Assembly (NCBI GenBank): GCA_015501585.1
Contig: JADNRY010000017.1
Span: forward strand, 124,001 to 188,000
Direction of reading: 5' to 3'
DNA length: 64,000 nt
Source: Rhodocollybia butyracea
Lineage: Eukaryota; Basidiomycota; Agaricomycetes; Agaricales; Omphalotaceae
Position numbers and translations under genes: made by a program. Shown here piece by piece: positions 40,431-52,892 of the stretch. Below the pieces are notes generated by a model, which saw only the letters and a list, made by a program, of their open reading frames with translations, made no database searches and had not been told where the DNA came from. Each line of letters begins with the position of its first letter. The stretch's first letter is position 1.

Positions 40431-40821
40431 GATTTATAGCTCCCACGTTTCTTCTGTAAGAGACTTGGGCGGCTTTCTCCAACGCCACAGAGTTCCTAGG
40501 ATCGTTCGGGTTACGGGTTCCTGGAGGTATAGACATAAGTATTTTCGACAAGAAGTCAAATATGAGTTATCATAGGTACAGACGATAACTTTAGCTTGAA
40601 ATCTGACTTTCCCTCCATATCAAGTACCTTTAAGCACAAGAAATGTACAGTAACGTCGAACGAGGCGCCATTGAGTGGCGACCATACACACGGTCACGCC
40701 ACTATCGCATGCAAAGCTAAGTCACGATGCTACGAAACTAAAAACGAATTTATACGGGTATGTACGTACTGTACACGCGGAAAAGAGAAGAAAATATCTA
40801 TGTAGGGGGATAGATTCCACT

Positions 40822-42992
40822 TTAGAGTTTAAATTTACGACCGGTCGCTGGCTCCCAGTCCACTCGTTCGACCTGAAACGAGCCTAAATCAGCCCTCATT
40901 TCACAGTAGAAACGATTCAATACTTACCAGTTCGGGAGTAAGATCACTGATGCTAGCGGCGCCGAGCAACTGCATGGCAGTGACAATTTCTCGATGCAGA
41001 ATGCTCAGTATCTTAGAAACACCAGCTTCGCCGTAAGCCTGTTAACACAGTAAATCATTTAGGTTCGTTCATTGATTCTGGCTGGGGATTGTATAACATT
41101 ACGCACACTTAGAGCATACATGAACGGTCGGCCTAATCCGACTGCTTTAGCTCCTAAGCAAAGCGCTTTAATCACATCTGGAATGCGTTTCAGTTGTGCT
41201 AGAATTTGATAAAGAAAAGAGAACACAATACCTGTCCCTCGTCGTATTCCCCCTTCATTAGATTGTTTTAGTACTATTTATGAATTAGAGCAAAGAGACC
41301 GTCTCACCATCAACGTATACTTCTAGTTTATCAAAAACGTCAGGCCTTTCCCGGCGTAGTTTATAGAGCACCTCGAGAGGAGGCAAAGAGCTAGGGAGAT
41401 TCAATACCACTCCTATATCTAAAACTGTAAACTTACTACTCCAATTGTCTGCCTAGGTAAGTTCAAGTCAAGACAAACATATGAGGAGAAATTTGAATAG
41501 ATATGCACCTCCATGGTTCGATAAGAGTATACCATCTACTCCCATTTCAGCAGCCAAAACCGCGTCCTACTTGCCAGTTAGTAATCGTGATATAAAACGC
41601 TGGAAGTATTAATTACCTCCACACATTGGACGCCTGAACAAGCATTAGTATTAGCCGTTGTTGAATGAGATCTACCCACAAACCTTTCAAAATGATAGCC
41701 AGTTTAGTGATACTTCTAAGCCAAGGAATAGTCACTTCCCAGCTCATGTCTGCATCGAGGACAGAATTTCGGTTTACATGCCGCGCACTAGTGCCGAATA
41801 TATTCGTCGTTTCATCAGGATCTCCCTCAGCGTAGTACTGAGTTTTTCCTTCCTCGGCCTCGATTATCCACGGGCTCTTTACGTCTCTCGAACGGTTGCT
41901 GATTACTACCGCATCTACAGTCAAGAAGATAGCTTTGTACCCAAGTTCCTCTGCTTCTTGGACCAACTTTGCCGCACTATCTAGATTAGTGGTCTTATAT
42001 AGCTGGAAAAATAGATGTTGAGAAGGAAGGGCAGCAGCAGCAATCTCTGCTTTGGAGATTGAAGCGAAGGTGCAAACCATTTGGATGATATTTGCACTTC
42101 CACATCCTCGCGTGATGTTGAGTTCACCTGGATGATACGATTGTATTGGATTTGGGAGACGAGTGAAGTCAAGTTTACTGTGCACAAACCTAGAGGGTGA
42201 CCGAGCCTTGCTGTTGACGCACCAGAAACAAAAATAGGGATAGAGGAATCGTATCCCAGTATCTTGGTAGATGGGTCACATTTCGACACCGGTCGCATTA
42301 CTCTTGCATGGAAGAAGAACCTATTGAATGCCCTAGCGTTCTCTTGGAGCGCTAGTATACGACTTGATTCAGGGCGAGCCCAGGTGGGAAACATATACTC
42401 ACTAATCTCGTCATCAGATCCTGCTGAAAAGAAGGAAAGGGCACTGAAAGGGAGAACTTTTCTTGCGACGTCCTGGCGATTCATACGGTCAGTGAGAAGC
42501 ATGAATATGAAAGGGAATAGGCAAGGTAACCTCCATATCAGCAAGGCTTAATATACGACTCAACGGAGGTCTTTGCTTCATTGCGTGTTCAACCCGTATC
42601 TCGTCTTTAGTCTGTCCTCTCTGTTTCTCTTGTAATTCAAGTTCCTGTGCATCTGAGCTCTTAAGAGGTCCAAGGCACTGGGAAGGAGACAGATTCCGCT
42701 GAATAGCATCTGAGCTATGTATGGGCTCGTAGGCCGATGTCGCGTCGCGACCACCATAGTTTAAGAGAATAGCAGGACCACCAGGGTGTCTCTGCCTTAG
42801 TTTTAGGATCATCACTGAAGATTTTGAAGGTATAACACACCGAAAGAAACTCAGTTACATCGTACACTTCGTTCTTAATGATCACCCAGCAAGAGCTAGA
42901 AAAAAAGTTGAGCCGGTAACCACAGAACAAATAAGTGTCACCACTGACCTCTCATCTTTATGCTTTGCTATTTCCTCTATCGACAAGGCCAT
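40822..42992 (-). CDS. Cytochrome b5/FMN-dependent dehydrogenase (flavocytochrome b2-like), copy 2
   Basis: Starts MALSIEEIAKHKDE at 42992. The first intron has a standard donor (AG|GTCAGT) and joins to SSCWVIIKNEVYDVTEF. The same b5 and FMN domains as copy 1 follow, including RHPGGPAILLNYGGRDAT, ELNITRGCGSANIIQMV, FLTVDAVV, LLSNHGG and GLGRPFMYAL. It ends ERVDWEPATGRKFKL, so the AKL tail of copy 1 is absent. All catalytic motifs are kept. Differences to copy 1 lie mainly in the central segment (EGDPDETTNIFGTSARHVN against EGDPDETVNMFGTSTRHAS). It shares a 190-bp promoter region with DIS3. Confidence 0.85.
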
Positions 42993-43182
42993 GGTGGCTG
43001 GGAGTAAACCAAGTCGGGCCGCTAGGAACTGCCAGTCAGCCAGCCTCGCCATGTTCACATGAGCTCAGTTGTAGCCAATTGGCGTATATGAAAAGAAACA
43101 TTATTTATTGCCTGCTACTGATCGAAGTGAGAAGAGTAAACGGTCCGGCGGCTATTTATACTCAGCTTTGACCAGTCCTTCG
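42993..43182. promoter_or_regulatory. Bidirectional promoter with CCAATTGG palindrome
   Basis: 190 bp between dehydrogenase copy 2 and DIS3. CCAATTGG at 43075-43082 puts CCAAT boxes on both strands. In copy 1 the same place (40152-40166) has CCAATTGCCTATTGG, a CCAAT and an ATTGG slightly apart. GCTATTTATACTCAG near 43151 may serve as a TATA-like element for DIS3. Confidence 0.5.
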
Positions 43183-46100
43183 ATGGTCGAGATCACTATC
43201 CGAAAAAGGCCACAGACTGAGGCTGTTGTCACTCAACGCAAATTCTTCAAAAAGACTGCCAGAGGCAAAGTTGTCAAGGGTTAGCATTTTTTTCGACTTC
43301 TCAGTCTGCATATCTTCAAAATCGGTCTAGTCCTTCGCGAACGGTATCTACGAGATGATGTAGCTTGTGGCATCGAAGGTTGTAGAGAATGTTCAACAAC
43401 AATACCGGAGCTTTTGCCATTCACAGGGAGCCTGGAACATCAACTGTTTCCGAATGGCCACTATATTCTGCCTGACACCAATGTTTTTCTAGCCCAGGTG
43501 CGTCCGTGGTGCCCTCGCAGTTCAGCATCGTTGAATTTGCTTTCCTTCAGATGGACCTCATCGAATCAAGTCTCTTCAATCCGCCAATGATTCTTCTTCA
43601 GACCGTCATCGAAGAAGTCCGGCACAGATCTCTACCACTGTACAATCGACTGAAGGCTCTGAGCAAATCGGAAGACAAACAGATATGGGTGTTCTACAAC
43701 GAGTATCGCTCGTGCGTGTTTTATGTGGTTCTGTATCCTCTTTTGCTGACTGACTCTGACAAGATAGCGAAACGGCTATAATTCGTGAAGAAGCTGAAAC
43801 TCCGAATGACCGTAACGATAGAGGTTGGGTTTTGCGGGATGCATTCGCATTAATTATTGACTATAATATTACAATAGGCATTCGAAACGCGACGGCATGG
43901 TACAATACCCATATCTCTCTTACACGTCCTCCCATTCGTGGTCAGACACAGGTGCCTCACCCGAGAGTTGTTCTGATAACCGAAGACGCGGCGAATCGTC
44001 AAAAAGCAGAGCAGTCAGGCATAACCTCCATTTCTGGTCCGATTTTTCTTTCTTTCCATCACTCTGTGCTAAATTGGAATTCGGAACGTAGTCCGCAAGT
44101 ATGTTGAGGGCATGAAAAATGCGAATCAACTTCTCGATCTACTCTCCGCTGAAGGATCACAAGGAATCGAACCCACAAAAGCTGCCGTTGGTCGTCAAGT
44201 TCTATATCCCAACGTGAGTTTATCTCCAAGTTCAACTGTTTTGGTTTTGAGATGCATTTCTTAGTATCTGCCTACTTCAACACTACTTGCCGGTGTGAAA
44301 GCTGGTGCACTTCACCAAGGCCATTTTAATGCAAATCAGTACAACTATTTGGAGGTAAAGCGTCGTTCAACTCCTGGTGAACGCTAAGCTAACAAAAATT
44401 TAAGGGTAGTGTCCCTGTACCAGCGTTTGCCAAACCTGTTCTCTTGGTCGGACGAGAGAATATGAATCGGGCAGTCCAAGGAGATATCGTCGTAGTTGAA
44501 GTCTTTGCAGAAAAGGAATGGAAGGCTCCTGCAGATGAAGTCGTTGATCAAGAGGCTACTCTCAAAAATGACGATGCCGAAGATTCTGGAGAAGAGGGTG
44601 ACGAAAATGGTGAAGAAGTATTCGCCAAAGAATCGCGAGTCCTTTCTGGAAGCTCCAGTCAAAAAGTATCATCTGAGCGCCAACCTACTGGCCGTATTGT
44701 TGGAGTCATCAAACGAAATTGGCGAGCTTATGTGTGCCATATTGACAGCACATCTCTAACCTCGACTCTTACCACTTCACTTTCCACTCAAACCGTCTTT
44801 GCCACCCCGGTTTCTCGACTACTCCCCAGGATTCGACTACGGACCCGTCAGGCGCCGACCCTTTTGAACCAGAAGATCCTGGTTACCATTGATCGATGGG
44901 ATAGTACATCGCGTTATCCTGAAGGACACTTTGTTCGGGCTCTGGGTAGGGTGGAGAGTAAGGAGGCTGAACAAGAGAGTCTGTTGTTGGAGTTTGAGGT
45001 ACCATATAGACCATTTGGGAAGGCGATATTAGATTGCTTGCCTCCCGAAGGAGACCAGTGGGTTGTACCCCCGAAGGGCGAACTTGATGTACAGAACATT
45101 TGGAGGGACCGGGAAGATTTGAGAGATGTGATTGTGTGCAGTATTGATCCACCTAGTACGACTAAAAATTTCAAGGGTTCAAACGCATTTGCTAACATTT
45201 TTGAAGATTGTCAGGATATAGACGATGCGCTTCACGCTAGGCTGCTACCTAATGGAAACATCGAAGCTGGAGTCCGTCAGTCATGTTTAGAACTTTTTCT
45301 TGTGCTGGCATATTCTGACAAAACCTTTCTGCAGACATTGCGGACGTATCGCACTTTGTCCTTCCCGACAATCCCATGGACACTGAAGCTGCTGCTAGAG
45401 GGACGACAGTGTATTTGGTCGACAATCGCATAGACATGTTGCCCTCCCTTCTCGGTACGAATCTATGCTCTTTAAGACCCTTTGTTGAGCGGCTGGCGTT
45501 CTCTTCCATCTGGGTAGGTGGAATTACATTACATTACTCGAACCAACGTCTCATTAACATTATATCAGGAATTGACACCAGACGCTGATATCGTCAGCGT
45601 GCGATTCACAAAATCTGTAATCAAATCCAACGCTGCGTTTACTTATGAAGAAGCCCAACTACGCAAGGATGACCCGTATGTCTTTACTATTCAATGCCAC
45701 CCCATATCTAATATGGCATCCTTAGTAATCTTCAAGATGAACTTACGGTTTCCATCCGTCTACTCAATTCCCTTGCAATCAAGCTGAAGGAGAAGCGAAT
45801 GGCAGCGGGAGCCTTGAATCTTGCTTCTCCGGAAGTGAAAATTCATCTCGACAGCGCTGAATCGTCAGATCCAATAGATGTAGAACAGAAGGAGCTCCGG
45901 GAGACTAACAGTCTGGTGGAAGAGTTCATGTTACTGGCCAACATCAGTGTGGCCCGTCAAATTGAGGCCAGCTTCCCGCAAACTGCTGTGTTGCGGTGAG
46001 TATCTTTGCCTGTTCGATGGCAGACTGTTGATCGCGATCCACTTTCAGGCGGCATTTACCTCCTCCGAAATCAAACTTTGAGAAGCTCCAAGATATTCTG

Positions 46101-46992
46101 CGTAAGACCAAAGGGTTATCTCTCGATGTGAGCAGCTCCGGGGCACTCGCAGCATCCTTGGACAAGTGCATCGTAAGTCTCAAGTCTTCGTGGTGTCCGA
46201 TATCATCCATCAATTTATTGGCTTTCAACTAGGATCCAAGCGAACCTGCATTCAACACCCTTGTTCGTATCATGGCTACTCGCTGTATGCTTTCTGCAGA
46301 GTACTTCTCTTCGGGAAGTGTAGCGAAAGATACGTTTGGTCATTATGGCCTGGCCAGCGAGATTTACACGCACTTTACGAGTCCGATTCGTCGATATGCT
46401 GGTATGTTCCCATGGCTGTCATCACTTAGCTAGCCCTCACTCTCGGACAGATGTCCTAGTTCATCGACAGCTATCTGCTGCCATTGGTTTTACACCCCTC
46501 CATGCGACATTGCATTCTAAATCTCACGTTGAACGCGTTTTGGACGTTGTAAACCGGCGTCATCGAATGGCTCAAATGGCTGGCCGAGCGAGTGTCGAGT
46601 TTTATGTCGGTTTGGCGTTAAAGGGCAGAGGTGAGGCGGCGAAAGCACGCGGTGAAGGAGAGGTCAAGGAAGAGGCCTATGTTATCCGTACCTTCCGAAA
46701 CGGTGTTGGTGTTTTCGTGTCCAAGTGAGCACTTGCTTTCCTTGTACCGGAAGGATATGAGATCTCACCTGAAACCTGCAGACTCGGGATAGAAGGACTT
46801 GTTACCTTCAAGCGCGATACGCAGTTTGATGCAGAAAACTACACGATTACTGTTCCCAGTGCCAAAGGAGACGTGAAAATATCTGTGTTTGATCAAGTTG
46901 TGGTTCGGATCGAGGTTGAGAAGGACAAGAACACACAGCGAGGCAAGGTGAAGATGACATTAGTGGAACCAGTAGATTCGAGTGCACTATAG
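43183..46992 (+). CDS. DIS3: DIS3/RRP44, catalytic subunit of the RNA exosome
   Basis: About a dozen exons starting [16 protein letters not shown] at 43183 and ending [15 protein letters not shown]. Domains in order: an N-terminal Cys motif ([10 protein letters not shown]) and PIN endonuclease start ([15 protein letters not shown]); cold-shock region with [23 protein letters not shown] text; the RNB exoribonuclease core [16 protein letters not shown] then [38 protein letters not shown] and [23 protein letters not shown]-terminal S1-like end ([18 protein letters not shown]) follows. An intron lies just before CQDIDD (45154-45209). DIS3 degrades RNA 3'->5' in nucleus and cytoplasm. No disruption seen. 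Its 5' end was included in the dehydrogenase duplication. Confidence 0.92.
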
Positions 46993-48845
46993 TATGCCCA
47001 ACTTTATATGACGCTTTCTTGATTGCTGGTGGCTTGTATCGCGTAAATAGGGAGCAAAAAGAGGATTAGCCGAACTTGTCAGAGCTGGCACTTGGTGGGG
47101 AATCGATCTCTTTTACACATCGTCCCATGATGAGTGGCATACAACGTTTGAATAACATAGCTTGACCGCCAGATGCTACACAGTCAAACATAACTGGTTC
47201 CTAGAAGCCAAAACAGGCAAAGGGTTTTCATTCAATTACTTCGTCTCCTCCCTCATTCATATTTCCATTTATGGAGAGTGTGGCCTTGGAGAGGAGTAGC
47301 ATCGTTATCTGAACTTGATGATGAAGCCACAGAGTAAGCAAGTGAAGAATCGAATACAAGCTGCTGCGTATGAAAAAAGTGGCCTCAAGAATGATATCCT
47401 TATGATATCCTTATGCTACTCGGCCCAAAGGTTATTATACAAGTCCAAGGCTAAGCAAAGCAGAGTAGTTGATCAGGAGATGGAATTTTTGGAAGGAAAT
47501 AGCCCAGTTTCGTGAGAGCATGTTCATTAACAGAATCGTCACGGCCTTCTGAACCTCTCCACCCATACTTTTCTTGTTCAGCCATAAGATTGGCAAGAAA
47601 ATGACGATCAAGATTCCTCTGTGCCCAATGCGCGATTGTAAGCTTTAAAACCCAGTCTCCCAAGACGGGACACCCTTTCCGACATGGGTGAAACAGAGGC
47701 TTCACTTTCGGTTCAGGGGGTGGCTGTGCACACCCACAAATTTTGAGGCCAAGATCGTGTAGCTTCGAAACACAGTGACTGCAAGGAATTGGGGCTCGGA
47801 TGGGCCGACCACTAGCCTCCATGGACGTGGAGTAGGCGTATGAGGCAGCACTCAGTGCGTCAACCTTTTGTTCAAAAGATCCCTTGCAATAATACTTGTC
47901 GATGAAGTTGCCTCGTTCGAGTTTGAGTGCACATTCTTCAACACTAGTAGAGATGAGAACGTGTTTATACTATGTCAAATGTTATCACCTACAGGATCAA
48001 TTTCTCTTCAAGCTCCTTTCGAAACGGCAGGGTTTCTTCGGTATCTACACTGTTCCAGTCGGGGAAGTTCAAATACCTGTGGGCGCGAACTATCGTTTGA
48101 GCTTTGGGCGTAGAAATGCTGTTTTCTGGCCAGATCATGAAGGTAATGTTGCAGATGCTTGTTGCAGATGCTTCGTCATACTGATAGACCGATCGTCGAT
48201 CGTCACCGAGTCCAGACGTCAGTATTACAAGTAATACATTCGCGGTGTTGTGATCAAGCTCCAGACGAGTCTCTCGCCAATATCACTACTACGTTTCTCT
48301 ACTTCTTCTTCATTCCATACCGCCACCGTATGCGTTAGTTCCCATGAGTCTGAGTCTCTGATTTCGTGTTTTGGAATAGTTACCAGAATTCAGGTCCGGA
48401 ACACTACGCGTAACTCTCATCCAAGTACATAGTACAGCGACTACTCAGGCTCCCATGCAATTCTCACCGCTTTCGCCACTCGATTACAGAGCATTCCACT
48501 ACTTTTGACTTTGAAGCCGATATTCTAAGGTGGCACCTTCTTTAGCGTCAACCTTATACTAGGAATTCGAATAATCTCGCTATCACACATCTGCAGGCAT
48601 TTTATCGTCAGTTTGGTCTGCAGCGGTATCGCCTGGGTCCACATAATATGGCGGCAATAGTAAATAATTGTATTGGTTCAAGTTCCTACCTGTTTCCTGA
48701 ACCTTCATTAATTAGCATGCAGCGAACTTCCTGCTAGAGCATGCTTGCTTCTAACCATGACAAAGTCAATCTATCCAATTTTACAGGAACAAAGGCCAGG
48801 ATCATGATCATAAACAGCAGTATAAGATTCATTTAAAACTCATCA
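46993..48845. other. Intergenic region with little recognisable content
   Basis: Apart from the small ORF at 47451-47822 I see no gene. A 112-codon plus-strand frame at 47896-48234 has a plausible middle (IYTVPVGEVQIPVGANYRLSFG) but no supporting domain or splice partner. A short direct repeat of ATGATATCCTT lies near 47390-47415. Confidence 0.4.
47451..47822 (-). CDS. Hypothetical 123-residue Cys-rich protein
   Basis: A single uninterrupted frame starting MEASGRPIRAPIPCSHCV. Cys/His pairs near the N-terminus (CSHC, CGC, HPCRKGC) could bind zinc. A helical middle (TIAHWAQRNLDRHFLANLM) follows. No family is recognised. In this intron-rich genome a single-exon gene of this size is not strong evidence, so it may be chance. 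Confidence 0.3.
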   Translation of the reverse strand: MEASGRPIRAPIPCSHCVSKLHDLGLKICGCAQPPPEPKVKPLFHPCRKGCPVLGDWVLKLTIAHWAQRNLDRHFLANLMAEQEKYGWRGSEGRDDSVNEHALTKLGYFLPKIPSPDQLLCFA

Positions 48846-48945
48846 TCCCTGGTAGTATATCGGTTAGTACACGCGCCTGTCATTTGACAACCGTCATCAC
48901 AAGATGCTTTCGCGCGAAAGCTGGGTTCGACTCCCAGCCAGGGAG
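48846..48945 (+). tRNA. tRNA-Asp (GTC) with a 28-nt intron
   Basis: Folds as a full cloverleaf. Acceptor TCCCTGG pairs with CCAGGGA at 48938-48944, followed by discriminator G. The D arm holds the GTAT...GTAC stem. Anticodon stem CGCGC/GCGCG has loop CTGTCA plus C, with anticodon GTC at 48879-48881. The T arm is CTGGG-TTCGACT-CCCAG. The intron (48883-48910) sits after position 37 as usual, and its TTGAC can pair with the anticodon. Confidence 0.93.
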
Positions 48946-49209
48946 TGATGGTTGAATATTTTTACAGTACTACTACTAATCTTGCAGTGTGAAATCTACT
49001 TACTCCTTTAGCTGTTATAGCAAGAAAGAACGACGGAGATATTGAATCCCTCATGCTACCACGAAACAATAACTTGTTAATTTAGATTCGAATACCTTCA
49101 GGTTGAACGTTCACCAAGGAGCCAAACGTGCGTAAAAAGGCCGAGCAATAAAGAACTTACGCATGAACCTCAGTCAGTTCATTACTGCGAGTACTAAACA
49201 CGAAGTGGT

Positions 49210-51276
49210 CTACTTGGACAACAAATTCCAGCGTTCAACAAAAGCCTTGAGCTTGCGATGTGTTCGATTATCATCCAATATTAAAATGTCCTGCAGAATC
49301 ATTAGACACATGGTACCAGCGAGCAAGTGGGAGATGAATTATCGACTTGTAAACTTGTAAACATACCTTCTGGAGACGCTGGACTTGCGAGGACAGAACC
49401 TCGCTTTTAACTTTCGCCTCACGTTGAAGGATAGCCACAGACGGAGATAGTTGGTATGGCGGAGACGTATTCATAGCTGAATGACTATAGGTTGCTGTCA
49501 ACGCAGGCTCTTGCATGGACATCCTGTGAATGGTAATCAGCCGAAATGAAAAAGGCGCAGTTTCAACGAGAGCCTACAGTGAGTTTAATGCCATAGGAAT
49601 CGAAGAACACCACTGTTCTTCTCGAACGTTCAAAGACTCCTCTCTGCGTTTCAATAATTCAAGCTCGGATAACACATCGTTCTGATCTAATAAAACTAAG
49701 GGAGACGAATCAGATGGTCTGAAACCTTGTAGTCTCTTCAATAGCCCCTTCAGTTGGGATTCCTCTATTTCTGAATCAGAGTCCGCATTTGGGAAGGAAT
49801 CGTGTGGAGTCCGTTGATGACTCTTGGCTGTGGCACCTGCCAAATCCTGTTCAATCGCGTCCAACTCCTGCTGTAAATCACGGAGAGTCGCCAGCGTCTT
49901 TTGAATAATAGTATCCTGTTCTGCCAAGACGGTGTGGAGGTTCTCCAGAGAACAAACTGTTTGGTAAAATTGGGAAGAAGCCTAGAGCAAAGATGGAATG
50001 AATATGAATGTTGTAAGTGAGTGTGAGTTCCGGTCACCTCTTCCAGCACAGATGCATAACCTTTAAGAATGGTGTATTGATCTCTGTTCCAAGCTAGTTC
50101 GAGTTCCTTTCCGATATCCGGGGGATGGTGGGAGAAACCTTCTATCCTAACTTCTTGTAAAATATCGTATATTTCCCCATCATCTCCGTCAACCGCCTCG
50201 AGTGTGTTGATAAGTACCTTCAGATGTTGATTGTAGGCCACTTCTTCCGCCGACAACACGAGGCTTGCTGCACTTTCACCCATTCCGAGAGCATTCTCCA
50301 GGCGCAGAACTTCGAGGTCAAGATTTTTAGTGCTTGGCAGCCGAGCCTTCCATGTGTCGATGCATGCTAGCTGATTGGAAACTCTCTGAATGATTTGGGT
50401 ACGGTCATCCAGGCACTCAGTGAGAAACGCGACCGAACTATCCGGCTTGAGGTCTGAAAGATAAGTGTGAAGTCAAACGAAGGGTTAAGTCGGTGTAGCC
50501 CACACACTTTCTTCCAGAAATTTGAATAATTCGGAATATTTTGAACAATTGTTTGAGATGGTGCTGTCTGCCTGTAGAGCCACATCAAAATATCGGCATA
50601 GGTACGAGAGGCAAAAACTACTGAACATACTCTCATTGACAGCAGTTCAAGCTCTTCTTGCTTTGCATCTATACCGCCTTGAACCCGCTCCAATTCCGCG
50701 TTTATGACATGAGCTGTTTTCTGTAATTGATGAGAGACAGCTCTAGGTGATCGGGTTTAAACTGCTGGATGAATAAACGGAAATTGTCTGTACATACTTT
50801 GTCTGGCGTAGTCTATGTTGCAGAAGCGAGACTTGTTTTTCAATTGCATATGTTGAATTTTCAACGAGAGCAGTGCGAGAGCTGGAGCATCAAATAAATT
50901 TAGGCGTCCAGTGGCACAAAATTTAACAGCCTAGCAACCTTTGACGACTCGGAGAAACATAATTCGACAGGTCAGCTTTCAGATTGGACGTTGGCGCCCC
51001 GCATTGCTGCAACCTATCTTTGATGAGATGGTATGATAGTATTTGGAAATAAACACACATCTTAACTTCTTCATCCTCCAAAGCAATCCTTAAAAGAGCC
51101 GCACGCAAGGAACAATCATCGTCGATGTCAATATCCGAAGGTAACTGAGTGACGATCCAATTGATTAAAGTATTTCCTGCCGTAATTTGAGTAGCCCATT
51201 CGAGTTCGTTGGGAGAATACGATGGTCCTCCTAGGCAAGAGACGATTCTGCAAAGTTTTTCCACGTTCGATGCCAT
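49210..51276 (-). CDS. Coiled-coil protein, possibly augmin subunit HAUS3-like
   Basis: Seven or so exons, starting MASNVEKLCRIVSCLGG at 51276 and ending KLKAFVERWNLLSK. The first ~90 residues (NELEWATQITAGNTLINWIV, then a CSLRAALLRIALEDEEV segment) resemble the compact N-terminus of HAUS3, a subunit of the augmin complex that nucleates branching microtubules. The rest is predicted coiled coil: an EKQVSLLQHRLRQT segment, INAELERVQGGIDAKQEEL, ATLRDLQQELDAIEQDLAG and LSELELLKRREESLNVREE. Identification rests on the N-terminal pattern and coiled-coil layout, so other centrosomal or septation coiled-coil proteins are possible. The start at 51276 is chosen over an upstream frame that crosses a stop. 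Confidence 0.55.
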
Positions 51277-52038
51277 GGTGGATGCGTGCCAAAATTCTGA
51301 GAAGGGTGACCACCACGTGGTCGTCTTGCGGCCCGGATTTTCCATGCAATGACTTCCCCCTGGCCACCTGCATTCAACAGCCATTTCAGATCTTGCATCT
51401 CTGTACATGTTGAAATCAGTCAGCACAACTCAACTACGCCTTGCTTGCAAAGTCTAGCGTTCATCTAATGATGCATGCGCAGGCACGCGCTAAACATGCA
51501 AGCTAAATTTATTTCACCGATCCGGATGGATAGGTGCCTCAACAGGCATCTTGGCCCTATCATTACCGTCTCTACACGCTCGGAAAACGGTTATTTAACT
51601 TTACGGTTCTCGGCAAAAAGAAAAAACTCCCTGAAAGACCGACCATAGCTCTCACAGCTTCCCGGCGCCGCAGTGGATCGGAGGCACTGCTTTACGGACC
51701 CTCCTGGCTGTACACAGTATTCTGGAGTCAAGACCCCGATTTCAAGGCCTGTACAACGGCCATGGCCGACGGCATTTAGCTTCAATGTGACACAAGCACG
51801 CCACTGTCCCAGATGATGCAATAACTTCAAAAGCTGTAGAGCGGAAATTTTTTCCTCATTCGCCCAAATTGGGAAGGTGTACAGCTCTGCATGACTGCGT
51901 CGGCTGACTACACCTATGTAAGTACAATGTGGTCCTCCGATATATAAAGCTCTTCATGGACTTCCCTTGGCATCCTCTAGTTGCCACACTTTCCGTCCAC
52001 TCTCTAAATTAACCTCACCACTCACTCTTCATCTAACC
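51277..52038. promoter_or_regulatory. Divergent intergenic region with TATA box
   Basis: Between the coiled-coil gene (-) and the small gene at 52039 (+). TATATAAA near 51941-51948, about 95 nt upstream of the ATG, is a good TATA box. The leader before the ATG is CT-rich. No gene is seen in the rest. Confidence 0.45.
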
Positions 52039-52892
52039 ATGATCCAACTTCTCGACATGAATGCTGCCAATGTTCAATTTTGTGCTGAGTGAGTAGCCGT
52101 CTAATCATCTCCAGTTCACCCCATTAACTCGCTGCGCAGTGACTCCGACTCCGAATCCTCTCAGCGCGTACAATTCCATGGTAAGTGGGAGAATAATACT
52201 TTACCATCTTCCGATAGCTTATCGCACACGGACAGTCATCGGCACACAAAGATTCTTTTCTCCCAAACACGGCAAAAAGCCCAGCAATGCTCTTGTGGGC
52301 ATGAAGGTTACAGGAGATCTACCGAAAGAAAAAGCATACCTTTCGACGTCAGCAGTTCAATGCAGGAGCGTGGATGAACCAGAGTGGTTTGATAATCTCG
52401 GACCGTAAGTCGAATCTTAACGCATGGGATTTTGAGCTAATTAGATGCTCTGTACCTTAGACTGTGGCTTTCTCCATCTGCGTCAATAACTTTCCATGTA
52501 AAGAGTCGTTCAAAGTTTTCCAAAACTACCACAGTGCATGCGTCCACCGAGACGTATACACTACGGAAACTCAGAAAGATGCAAGGAAGTCTGGATCGTA
52601 AAGCTAGTGAGTCCTCCTATTTACTATTCGCGTCTCAGGCTAACCCTTCTGCTCCTTCGCAGCAATCGCTCTTCCTCTCCGCTCTCAGACAAATATGTCA
52701 GCTGAGGGTGTACTCATCATCAATCTTCGGGAACTGTCGACTTCCAATTCGGGAATGGAGGAGTACATGAGTATTAAATCGGCGGGAAGCCAACGAAGTA
52801 GCCTCGAGGATGGCGTGCAGACTCAAACTCAACCATGCATATCTCCACTGTCGCCCACTCCTAGTACCTCTAGCGGTAGTCTATCGCCATAA
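52039..52892 (+). CDS. Small Ser-rich protein, unknown
   Basis: Five or six exons starting MIQLLDMNAANVQFCA and joining in one frame through DDSDSESSQRVQFH, AYRTRTVIGTQRFFSPKHG and WFDNLGP, then a basic TLRKLRKMQGSLDRKA, an EGVLIINLRELSTSN segment, and a Ser/Pro-rich end (PCISPLSPTPSTSSGSLSP). All introns are 40-60 nt with standard borders. No domain is recognised. A TATA box upstream supports transcription. Confidence 0.55.

Larger units (their letters stand above)
40685..43330. repeat. Right copy of the ~2.6 kb tandem direct duplication
   Basis: Counterpart of 37795-40430. Coding exons are near identical (for example 42550-42640 against 39640-39730), while the promoter and DIS3 parts differ much more. 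This copy is joined to the intact DIS3 gene and is therefore the likely ancestral location. Confidence 0.8.

Noticed and set aside
40264..40551. 95-codon minus-strand frame in the duplication spacer
   Set aside because: It crosses the decayed DIS3 exon on the opposite strand and the unit edge, so it is probably a by-product of that sequence.
47896..48234. 112-codon plus-strand frame
   Set aside because: A middle stretch looks protein-like, but no family, intron or conserved motif supports it.
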